Source: Dictyoglomaceae bacterium
GTDB lineage: Bacteria > Dictyoglomota > Dictyoglomia > Dictyoglomales > Dictyoglomaceae
Length of the DNA stretch: 8,935 nt
Direction of reading: 5' to 3'
NCBI GenBank assembly: GCA_028276205.1
Contig: JAPYWU010000052.1
Span: 1-8,935 of the forward strand
Made by a program: the position numbers and the translations under genes. This document shows, one piece after another, positions 1-5,505 of the stretch; position 1 is the stretch's first letter; each line of letters starts with the position of its first letter. The notes beneath the pieces were generated by a model, which was not told the origin of the DNA, searched no databases, and was given only the letters and a program-made list of their open reading frames with translations.

Positions 1-502
1 TACCTGCATCATTTATATAAAATTCCTTTTCTGTGTTCCAACCTATTCTTCTAAATAGATTGGCTAATGAATCGCCAATGGTTACCCCTCTTGCATGGGC
101 AATATGCATAGGTCCTGTGGGATTTATACTACCAAATTCTAACTGTATTTTTCTCTTTTTAGGGGGTATTTTTACAAGCTCATCCAAATTTTTTCTTATA
201 TCTTTTATGGTTTCCCACAGAGCTTTTTCATTTAGAAAAAAGTTTATAAAGCCAGGTCCTGCAACTTCAACTTTTTCAATTAAGGGAGAACCTTCTAAAA
301 ATGTAACTAATTTTTCTGCTATTAATCTTGGGGGTTTTTTATTTTTTTGAGCTATCTGAAGAGCTACAGCGGTTGCATAGTCCCCATATTCTTTTTGTTT
401 TGGGACCTCTATGATAATTTCAATCTCATCAGTATTTATATTCTCAGTCTCTTCATATTTTTTTATAGCTTTTTCTACTAAGTTAAGTATATGTTTTCTC
501 AT
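1..502 (-). CDS. argS: Arginyl-tRNA synthetase, N-terminal part (cut by window edge)
   Basis: ArgS attaches arginine to tRNA-Arg in the cytoplasm using ATP. Reading the minus strand from the ATG at 502-500 gives 167 uninterrupted codons with no stop before the window edge; the family is about 550-600 residues, so roughly the first 30% is present. The N-terminal tRNA-contacting domain is recognisable (GDYATAVALQIA around residue 43, then VAGPGFINFFL around residue 82). The class I catalytic domain opens with EFGSINPTGPMHIAHARG, followed by IGDSLANLFRRIGW and EFYINDAG at the edge. The HIGH-type signature reads HIAH, with alanine where glycine is usual. A ribosome site AGGGAG lies 9 nt before the ATG. 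The gene is transcribed away from uvrC. Identity is secure; the state of the rest of the gene cannot be seen. Confidence 0.95.
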   Translation of the reverse strand, partial: MRKHILNLVEKAIKKYEETENINTDEIEIIIEVPKQKEYGDYATAVALQIAQKNKKPPRLIAEKLVTFLEGSPLIEKVEVAGPGFINFFLNEKALWETIKDIRKNLDELVKIPPKKRKIQLEFGSINPTGPMHIAHARGVTIGDSLANLFRRIGWNTEKEFYINDAG

Positions 503-545
503 ACTTTCTTACTCCCTATAATTTATTTTGTAAAACTATTTTAAT

Positions 546-574
546 AATATAACCTATAACCTCTCAGGATGCAA
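546..574 (-). promoter_or_regulatory. Candidate sigma-70 promoter for argS
   Basis: On the minus strand, TTGCAT (574-569) and TATATT (551-546) are separated by exactly 17 nt. The -10 box matches consensus at 5 of 6 bases and the -35 box at 3 of 6. Transcription would start near 539, leaving a leader of about 37 nt that holds the AGGGAG ribosome site. In AT-rich DNA such matches arise by chance, so support comes mainly from the position in a divergent gap. Confidence 0.45.
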
Positions 575-587
575 CTTTTAGTAAAAA

Positions 588-616
588 TTGAAGTTTTATC
601 TATACTGATTTAAAAT
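588..616 (+). promoter_or_regulatory. Candidate sigma-70 promoter for uvrC, giving a leaderless mRNA
   Basis: TTGAAG (588-593) and TAAAAT (611-616) are separated by 17 nt, matching consensus at 4 of 6 and 5 of 6 bases. The expected transcription start, about 7 nt after the -10 box, falls at 622-624, which is the uvrC start codon itself at 623. No Shine-Dalgarno sequence precedes that ATG, which fits a leaderless transcript. The -35 boxes of this promoter and the argS promoter are only 13 nt apart and point in opposite directions. Confidence 0.45.
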
Positions 617-622
617 TTATCT

Positions 623-2413
623 ATGATGGAGGAATTGTATAAGGGAATAAAAGAAAAAATAGAGAATTTTCCAGATTCACCTGGGGTATATCTTTTTATT
701 GATTATACAGGAAAAGTAATTTATGTAGGAAAGGCAAAGAACCTAAGAAAAAGGGTAATGTCATACTTAACTGATGATTCTCCAAAGGCAAAGTACATAT
801 TAAGAAAATCTAAGGATGTTAACTACTATGTTACGGATTCGGAAACTGAGGCTTTAATTCTTGAATCTGTTTTGATTAAAAAATATAAACCTATAATGAA
901 TGTGCAACTAAGGGATGATAAGCAGTATCCATTGTTAAAACTTACTTTAAATGAGGAATATCCAAGATTGATTAAAACTAGAAGATTTGAAGACGATGGA
1001 GCTAAATATCTTGGTCCATATCCTCAAAGTAGTACTGTAAGAGAAACCATATCTCTCGTAAAGAAAATATTTAATTTGAGATCTTGTAATTGGAACTTAC
1101 CCAAAAGTAAGCCTAAAAGACCCTGTCTTAATTATTATATAGGTAATTGTAAGGCTCCATGTCAGGGATATGTGAGTAAAGAAGAGTATTGGGATATGGT
1201 AAAAGATGTGCTTTCCTTTCTGGAAGGTAAATATGAAAAGATAATTGAAAAATTGTTTGTAGAGATGAAGAATTATTCAGATAAATTAGAGTTTGAGAAA
1301 GCAGCAAAAGTTAGAGATAAGATAAAGACCCTTCAGAATTTAGGTGAGAGACAAAAAATTATTTCTTTTAATAATGAAAACAAAGATCTTATTCAATTAT
1401 ATATTGAGGATCACAAAGCCAAAATTTTGGTATATCTTGTAAGAGAAGGTAAACTAATAGAAAAAAGAATATTTACCTTGAATCTTTCTTATGATTTTGT
1501 CAAAGATGAAATAATTAGAGCTTTTATACTCCAATATTACCTTAATAGAGAAATTCCAGATATCATTGTAATTCCTCAAGAAATATCTTATGAGGATTTT
1601 GATATTATTAAGTATCTTTCAGATAAGAGAGGAGCACCTGTTAATTTAAGACTACCTATAAATGAGGATGAAAGTAAACTTTTAGAAATGGCTTTGAAGG
1701 ATCTGAGTATGGAAAGCTTAAAATCAGAGAAAGTATGGTCAGCCCTTATAGAATTGCAAAAATTATTTGGTCTTGATGATATACCATTATCTATAGAAGG
1801 TTTTGATATTTCAAATCTTCAAGGTAAAGAGGCTGTAGGATCTAAGGTCTTCTTTTTTAAGGGTTTTCCTGATAAGGATAGGTATAGACGATATAAGATA
1901 AAATATGTGGAAGAATCTCCAAATGATTTTTTAATGCTTCAAGAGGTATTAAGAAGAAGATTAAGAAGGGTAGATGAAGATCCTTTGGCAGATATTGTAC
2001 TTATTGATGGAGGAAAAGGACAATTAAGCTCTGCAATGGAAGTGTTTAATGAGATAGGTATAAAGCCTAAATTAATAATAGCTCTTGCTAAGGAAAATGA
2101 AGAGATTTTTCTCCCAAATAGATCAAAACCAATTATTCTTCCAAAGGACTCCCATGCTCTTCATTTATTACAACAAGTAAGAGACGAAGCTCACAGATTT
2201 GCTATCTCTTATCATAGAAAGCTTCATAGAAAAAAGATATTAGAACCTTCCTTAATGAAGATTCCAGGAGTTGGGGATAAGAGATGGAAAATACTTATGG
2301 AACATTTTTCGTCTATAGAAGATATTAAAAAGGCTTCTTTAGAAGATTTGAAGAATATTCCAGGAATACCTGAAAAAGTTGCTGAAAAAATTTATATGTA
2401 TTTTAATAGGTAA
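623..2413 (+). CDS. uvrC: UvrABC nucleotide excision repair endonuclease subunit UvrC
   Basis: UvrC makes the 3' and 5' incisions around bulky DNA lesions after UvrA and UvrB locate them. This 596-residue protein has full family length and all parts. An N-terminal GIY-YIG nuclease appears as GVYLF (21-25) and YVGKAKNLRKR (34-44). Four cysteines, C155, C168, C176 and C180, have the spacing of the iron-sulfur ligands reported for E. coli UvrC. A UVR motif (EFEKAAKVRDKI) sits near residues 212-240 and would contact UvrB. The RNase H-like C-terminal nuclease shows GFDISNLQG (D395), PNDF (D435), LIDGGKGQL (D462) and DEAHRF (H524). A helix-hairpin-helix pair (IPGVGDKRW, IPGIPEKVA) closes the protein. 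Two ATGs are adjacent at 623 and 626 with no ribosome site upstream; I chose the first. The in-frame TTG at 635 lies only 2 nt after GGAGG, too close to be a better start. Confidence 0.97.
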   Translation: MMEELYKGIKEKIENFPDSPGVYLFIDYTGKVIYVGKAKNLRKRVMSYLTDDSPKAKYILRKSKDVNYYVTDSETEALILESVLIKKYKPIMNVQLRDDKQYPLLKLTLNEEYPRLIKTRRFEDDGAKYLGPYPQSSTVRETISLVKKIFNLRSCNWNLPKSKPKRPCLNYYIGNCKAPCQGYVSKEEYWDMVKDVLSFLEGKYEKIIEKLFVEMKNYSDKLEFEKAAKVRDKIKTLQNLGERQKIISFNNENKDLIQLYIEDHKAKILVYLVREGKLIEKRIFTLNLSYDFVKDEIIRAFILQYYLNREIPDIIVIPQEISYEDFDIIKYLSDKRGAPVNLRLPINEDESKLLEMALKDLSMESLKSEKVWSALIELQKLFGLDDIPLSIEGFDISNLQGKEAVGSKVFFFKGFPDKDRYRRYKIKYVEESPNDFLMLQEVLRRRLRRVDEDPLADIVLIDGGKGQLSSAMEVFNEIGIKPKLIIALAKENEEIFLPNRSKPIILPKDSHALHLLQQVRDEAHRFAISYHRKLHRKKILEPSLMKIPGVGDKRWKILMEHFSSIEDIKKASLEDLKNIPGIPEKVAEKIYMYFNR

Positions 2414-2415
2414 CT

Positions 2416-2443
2416 TTAAAGTATTTTTAATACTTTAACTTTT
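2416..2443 (+). terminator. Putative AT-rich hairpin terminator after uvrC
   Basis: A perfect 10-bp inverted repeat, TTAAAGTATT (2416-2425) and AATACTTTAA (2429-2438), flanks a 3-nt TTT loop and is followed by C and four Ts. It begins 2 nt after the uvrC stop codon, where a terminator is expected. The stem has a single G-C pair and the T-run is short, so strength is doubtful, particularly in a thermophile. The T-run overlaps the -35 box of the next promoter. Confidence 0.4.
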
Positions 2444-2470
2444 GACAATTTTTTATAAAAGGAGTATACA
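2442..2470 (+). promoter_or_regulatory. Strong sigma-70 promoter for the pdxS-pdxT-mcsA-mcsB-clpC-radA cluster
   Basis: TTGACA (2442-2447) is a perfect -35 box. TATACA (2465-2470) matches the -10 consensus at 4 of 6 bases, and the spacer is 17 nt. Transcription would start near 2477, giving a leader of about 37 nt before pdxS. It is the best promoter match in the window and sits in the only real gap before six closely packed genes. No CtsR-like direct heptamer repeat or CIRCE inverted repeat overlaps it. Confidence 0.65.
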
Positions 2471-2485
2471 TTTTAAAAAATATAT

Positions 2486-2504
2486 TCCTTTTCCTAAAAG
2501 GAGG
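2486..2504 (+). promoter_or_regulatory. pdxS ribosome binding site within a small hairpin
   Basis: AAGGAGG (2498-2504) is a near-perfect Shine-Dalgarno sequence 9 nt before the pdxS ATG, and it fixes that start. TCCTTTT (2486-2492) is exactly complementary to AAAAGGA (2496-2502) across a 3-nt loop CCT, with a possible extra U-G pair (2485 and 2503). The hairpin would cover most of the ribosome site. It contains only two G-C pairs, so it could be marginal at high temperature. The pairing is seen in the sequence; a regulatory role is inference. Confidence 0.5.
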
Positions 2505-2513
2505 TTGTGAAAT

Positions 2514-3401
2514 ATGGAAATATTTACAGGAACAGATAAAGTAAAAAGAGGTCTTGCTCAGATGTTAAAAGGTGGAGTTATTATGGATGTTACTAATGCT
2601 GAGCAAGCTGAAATAGCAGAGGAAGCTGGAGCTGTCGCTGTAATGGCATTGGAGAGGGTACCTGCTGATATTAGAGCCCAGGGTGGAGTGGCAAGAATGG
2701 CGGATCCAAAGAAGATAAAAGAGATAATGTCTGCTGTTAGTATACCTGTTATGGCTAAGGTAAGGATTGGGCATTTTGTAGAAGCTCAGATTCTTGAAGC
2801 CTTAGGTGTAGACTTTATTGATGAGAGTGAAGTTTTGACGCCTGCTGATGAAAAATATCATATAAATAAACATGCCTTTAAAATTCCTTTTGTTTGTGGA
2901 GCCAGAGATTTAGGAGAGGCCTTAAGGAGAATTGCAGAAGGTGCAGCTATGATACGTACTAAGGGCGAAGCTGGTACAGGAAATGTGGTAGAAGCAGTGA
3001 GACATATGAGACAAATCATGGACGAAATAAGATCTTTAGTGTTACTACCTGATGATGAATTGGTAACAAAAGCTAAAGAGTTAGGTGCTCCTTTAGAGGT
3101 TTTAATGGAAACAAAAAGTCTTGGTAGACTCCCAGTAGTAAATTTTGCTGCGGGAGGAATAGCTACACCTGCTGATGCAGCTTTAATGATGCATCTTGGT
3201 GCAGATGGTGTATTTGTTGGATCTGGAATTTTCAAGTCTAAGGATCCAAGAAAAAGAGCAAGGGCAATAGTTCTTGCAGTAACTTACTATGATGATCCTT
3301 ATGTTTTAGCAGAAATTTCTGAGGATTTAGGAGAACCTATGCCTGGTATTGACATAAGAAAGTTAAATGAAACCGAATTACTACAAACAAGAGGTTGGTA
3401 A
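2514..3401 (+). CDS. pdxS: Pyridoxal 5'-phosphate synthase lyase subunit PdxS
   Basis: PdxS condenses ribose 5-phosphate, glyceraldehyde 3-phosphate and ammonia from PdxT into pyridoxal 5'-phosphate (the DXP-independent vitamin B6 route). The 295-residue length matches the family (about 290-295). It is a (beta/alpha)8 barrel that in known members forms a 12-subunit ring decorated by PdxT. Visible active-site elements are GGVIMDVTNAEQA with D25, VMAKVRIGH with K82 (the lysine that binds ribose phosphate), DESEVLTPADE, and MIRTKGEAGTGN with K150 (the second catalytic lysine). The phosphate-binding part is NFAAGGIATPADAA followed by GADGVFVGSGIF. Start choice is secure because AAGGAGG lies 9 nt upstream and the protein begins at the usual family position. 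It is first in the long cluster and is followed by pdxT after 1 nt. Confidence 0.98.
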   Translation: MEIFTGTDKVKRGLAQMLKGGVIMDVTNAEQAEIAEEAGAVAVMALERVPADIRAQGGVARMADPKKIKEIMSAVSIPVMAKVRIGHFVEAQILEALGVDFIDESEVLTPADEKYHINKHAFKIPFVCGARDLGEALRRIAEGAAMIRTKGEAGTGNVVEAVRHMRQIMDEIRSLVLLPDDELVTKAKELGAPLEVLMETKSLGRLPVVNFAAGGIATPADAALMMHLGADGVFVGSGIFKSKDPRKRARAIVLAVTYYDDPYVLAEISEDLGEPMPGIDIRKLNETELLQTRGW

Positions 3402-3402
3402 A

Positions 3403-3987
3403 ATGAGGATAGGTATACTTTCTATTCAAGGTTCTATAGTTGAACATAAAAATATGCTTAAAAAGTTGGATGTAGATACCATACTTGTAAAAAAACCGGA
3501 GGATTTGGATAAGATTGATGGAATTATTATACCGGGTGGAGAAAGTACAACCTTTTTAACTGTCCTTGAAAATACAGGATTGTTTAAAAAACTTCAAGAT
3601 GCTCTAAAAAATGGCCTTCCTGCAATGGGAACTTGTGCTGGCTTAATTCTTCTTGCAAAAAGGATAGAAAATCATCCTCATCAGAAAACTTTGGGAGTAT
3701 TAGATATTACAGTTTCAAGAAATGCATATGGAAGGCAAAGAGAAAGCTTTACCACCTATTTAGATATTCCAGCTATAGGTGATAAACCTTTTGAGGCTGT
3801 TTTTATAAGGGCACCTCAGATATTGGATGTGGGAAAAGATGTTAGAGTACTTGGAGTATTTATGGAAAAGCCTGTTTTTCTAGAGGAAAAAAATGTTTTA
3901 GGACTGACTTTTCATCCAGAGCTTACAGATGATACAAGAATACATGAATACTTTTTAAAGAGGTGTATTGGAAGTAATGAAATGTGA
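3403..3987 (+). CDS. pdxT: Pyridoxal 5'-phosphate synthase glutaminase subunit PdxT
   Basis: PdxT hydrolyses glutamine and channels the ammonia to PdxS. From the ATG at 3403 the protein has 194 residues, normal for this class I glutamine amidotransferase. It shows the N-terminal strand MRIGILSIQGS, the oxyanion-region motif PGGEST (44-49), the nucleophile in GTCAGLILLA (C78), and FHPEL supplying H171 and E173 of the catalytic triad. The start at 3403 is preferred over the in-frame ATG at 3367. The later ATG has GAGG 8 nt upstream, gives the usual N-terminus, and follows the pdxS stop after a single base, whereas the upstream one would add 12 residues inside pdxS. The end of the gene overlaps the mcsA start by 11 nt, suggesting translational coupling. 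Confidence 0.97.
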   Translation: MRIGILSIQGSIVEHKNMLKKLDVDTILVKKPEDLDKIDGIIIPGGESTTFLTVLENTGLFKKLQDALKNGLPAMGTCAGLILLAKRIENHPHQKTLGVLDITVSRNAYGRQRESFTTYLDIPAIGDKPFEAVFIRAPQILDVGKDVRVLGVFMEKPVFLEEKNVLGLTFHPELTDDTRIHEYFLKRCIGSNEM

Positions 3988-4411
3988 TTTCTGCCATAAA
4001 AATCCAGCCATATATCTTTTAGAGATAAAGGATGAGAAAGGAATAAGAAAATATTCTCTTTGTGGAGAATGTTTGCATGAATATATTGGGAGACTTTTTC
4101 AAATTGCCTTTTCCCAGGATAAGGAAGAAAAGAGATGTCCTAATTGCGGAAGAACCTGGAAAAAAATAGAAGAAACAGGTATGGTTGGTTGCTATTATTG
4201 TTATTCTGTTTTTAAGGATGAATTAGGAGAGATAATAAAGAATTATCATGGAAACAAAAAACATAAAGGAAAAATTCCTAAGAATGTTTCTAAAAAAGAA
4301 GATATACTTAAATATAAGATAGAGTTGTCAAAGGCAATAGAAGAAGAGAATTACGAAAAGGCAGCAAAATTAAGAGATTTCTTGAATAAATTTAATGAGA
4401 GGAGTGGATGA
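3977..4411 (+). CDS. mcsA: McsA, zinc-finger activator of protein-arginine kinase McsB
   Basis: McsA activates the arginine kinase McsB and binds metal through its cysteines. This protein has four CxxC pairs: C3/C6, C29/C32, C54/C57 and C72/C75. A basic stretch HGNKKHKGKIPKN follows, then a C-terminal UVR coiled-coil motif (ENYEKAAKLRDFL, within about residues 113-138). At 144 residues it is shorter than B. subtilis McsA (about 185); the difference lies mainly in the linker between the second and third CxxC pairs. I chose the ATG at 3977, which gives the family N-terminus MKCDFC; AGAGGTG lies 11 nt upstream. A TTG at 3968 would add three residues but sits only 2 nt from that ribosome site. 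The start overlaps the end of pdxT, and the stop overlaps the mcsB start (ATGA). No ctsR gene precedes it, unlike the usual Firmicutes order. Confidence 0.93.
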   Translation: MKCDFCHKNPAIYLLEIKDEKGIRKYSLCGECLHEYIGRLFQIAFSQDKEEKRCPNCGRTWKKIEETGMVGCYYCYSVFKDELGEIIKNYHGNKKHKGKIPKNVSKKEDILKYKIELSKAIEEENYEKAAKLRDFLNKFNERSG

Positions 4412-5463
4412 GAGAATTCTATTATAAGTATCTTAAGTGGCTTGGAGAGGATAATTTACATAAAGATATAATATTAAGTACTCGGATAAGATTGGCGAGG
4501 AATGTTAGTGAATTTCCATTTCCAAATCAAGCCTCCGAACCTCAAAGAAAAAGGTTTATAAATACGGTAGAATGGGTATTTGAAAACGACTCTAATTTTA
4601 ATAAAGATTACGACTTTTTGAGATTGGAAAAATTACCTAGATTAGTATCTGAAGTTTTAATAGAAAAACACTTAATAAGTGAGGATCAGTTTAATAATCT
4701 GCCTGGTACTGGCCTTATTGTAAAAAAAGATGGCAAATTAAGTATTAGGTTAAATGAAGAAGATCATTTTAGACTTCAGGTTTTAAGTGGTGGATTAGAA
4801 ATTTACGAAAGTTGGAAAATGCTTCAATCTTTGGAAAACCATATTTCTGAATATTTTGATTTTGCCTTTGATAATAGTATGGGTTATCTTACTTCTTGTA
4901 TAACTAATTTAGGTTGTGGCCTTAGAATATCTTTTTTAGTACATCTTCCAGCTTTAACTTATACTGGGAAAATTAAAAATCTTTTCAGGAGATTAAGATC
5001 TTCTAAGGTTTTGATTAGAGGTTTTTATGGGGAGAATACTGAAGCTGTAGCAGGTTTTTATCAAATTGCAAGTAAATCCTCTTTGGGTTATAGTGAGGAA
5101 GAATTGCTAAGAAAAATGGAAGAAATAGCTTTAAAAATCGTCAATGAAGAAATAAAGGCTCGAGAATTACTTTTTGAGGAAAGGAGAAGATGGGTAGAGG
5201 ATATTGTTGGGAGAGCATGGGGTATTATAAATTTTGCTAAATATGTGGAAAGTTTAGAGGCTATTTCTTTACTTTCTGATATTAGATTTGGTATTTTTTA
5301 TAAAATAATAAATTTACCAATCAAATTATTAGATTTGTTATTGATACTAACGTTGCCTGCTCATTTACAAGTTAAGATGGGCAGAGAAATGGATCCTGAA
5401 GAAAGGGATAGGGTGAGGGCAGATTTATTGCATGATGTTTTCAAAAATTATAAAATAGATTAG
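4408..5463 (+). CDS. mcsB: Protein-arginine kinase McsB
   Basis: McsB phosphorylates arginine side chains, marking proteins for ClpC-ClpP degradation. The 351-residue protein is a phosphagen-kinase-type enzyme of normal length. Visible motifs are LSTRIRLARN (23-32, nucleotide binding), LNEEDHFRLQ (acidic catalytic pair E117/E118), GYLTSCITNLGCGLR with C164 at the position of the conserved catalytic-site cysteine, and RGFYGE. Near the C-terminus EERDRVRADL carries the RDxxRA motif (333-338) that binds phospho-arginine allosterically in characterised McsB proteins. The gene starts at the ATG of an ATGA overlap with the mcsA stop, with a GAGGAG site at 4399-4404, so McsA and McsB are probably made in coupled amounts. 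All key motifs are present, so I expect an active kinase. Its targets cannot be read from the sequence; CtsR, a classic target, has no gene beside it. Confidence 0.96.
   Translation: MREFYYKYLKWLGEDNLHKDIILSTRIRLARNVSEFPFPNQASEPQRKRFINTVEWVFENDSNFNKDYDFLRLEKLPRLVSEVLIEKHLISEDQFNNLPGTGLIVKKDGKLSIRLNEEDHFRLQVLSGGLEIYESWKMLQSLENHISEYFDFAFDNSMGYLTSCITNLGCGLRISFLVHLPALTYTGKIKNLFRRLRSSKVLIRGFYGENTEAVAGFYQIASKSSLGYSEEELLRKMEEIALKIVNEEIKARELLFEERRRWVEDIVGRAWGIINFAKYVESLEAISLLSDIRFGIFYKIINLPIKLLDLLLILTLPAHLQVKMGREMDPEERDRVRADLLHDVFKNYKID
5428..5456 (+). promoter_or_regulatory. Weak candidate internal promoter before clpC
   Basis: TTGCAT (5428-5433) and TAAAAT (5451-5456) with a 17-nt spacer lie in the last codons of mcsB. 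Transcription would start near 5463, just before the clpC ribosome sites. The -35 box matches only 3 of 6 bases and the local base composition is AT-rich, so chance is a fair explanation. It would allow clpC and radA to be expressed separately from pdxST-mcsAB. Confidence 0.25.
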
Positions 5464-5486
5464 GGAGGTGTCATGTTAAGGAGGTG
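5463..5486 (+). promoter_or_regulatory. Tandem ribosome binding sites upstream of clpC
   Basis: Two strong Shine-Dalgarno sequences lie in a row: GGGAGG (5463-5468) and AAGGAGG (5478-5484). They share the direct repeat GGAGGTGT, starting at 5464 and 5480. The second lies 10 nt before the clpC ATG at 5495 and is clearly its site. The first lies 4 nt before an ATG at 5473 that opens a ten-codon reading frame, or it may only help load ribosomes onto clpC. Confidence 0.6.
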
Positions 5487-5505
5487 TATAGAAAATGATG
5501 GATAA
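5473..5505 (+). other. Possible ten-codon leader ORF overlapping the clpC start
   Basis: ATG at 5473 opens a frame coding MLRRCIENDG and stopping at TAA 5503-5505, in a different frame from clpC and running 11 nt past its ATG. GGGAGG sits 4 nt before the ATG, a short but usable spacing. I know of no described leader peptide here and the frame may be accidental. If translated, its stop next to the clpC start could couple or tune clpC translation. Confidence 0.2.

Noticed and set aside
33..350. Plus-strand open frame of 105 codons
   Set aside because: It lies wholly antisense to argS, whose minus-strand translation matches ArgS over the full length, and it has no family resemblance or ribosome site.
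2414..2513. CtsR operator or CIRCE element before the cluster
   Set aside because: I looked for GGTCAAA-type direct heptamers and for the TTAGCACTC/GAGTGCTAA inverted repeat and saw neither; the only palindrome is the AT-rich hairpin.
2471..2513. Riboswitch in the pdxS leader
   Set aside because: The predicted leader is only about 37 nt, too short for a known aptamer, and holds just one small hairpin.
2565..3235. Two minus-strand open frames inside pdxS
   Set aside because: Both are shadows of the well-supported pdxS reading frame; their translations are low-complexity and resemble nothing I recognise.
3367..3402. Upstream ATG that would extend PdxT by 12 residues
   Set aside because: It lies inside pdxS and lacks a ribosome site; the ATG at 3403 has GAGG at good spacing and gives the normal PdxT N-terminus.
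3488..3496. A-run in pdxT as a programmed frameshift site
   Set aside because: The zero frame continues unbroken through all PdxT catalytic motifs, and such A-runs are common in this AT-rich sequence.
3968..3976. TTG start that would extend McsA by three residues
   Set aside because: It is only 2 nt from the ribosome site, and the ATG at 3977 gives the usual McsA N-terminus beginning just before the first CxxC.
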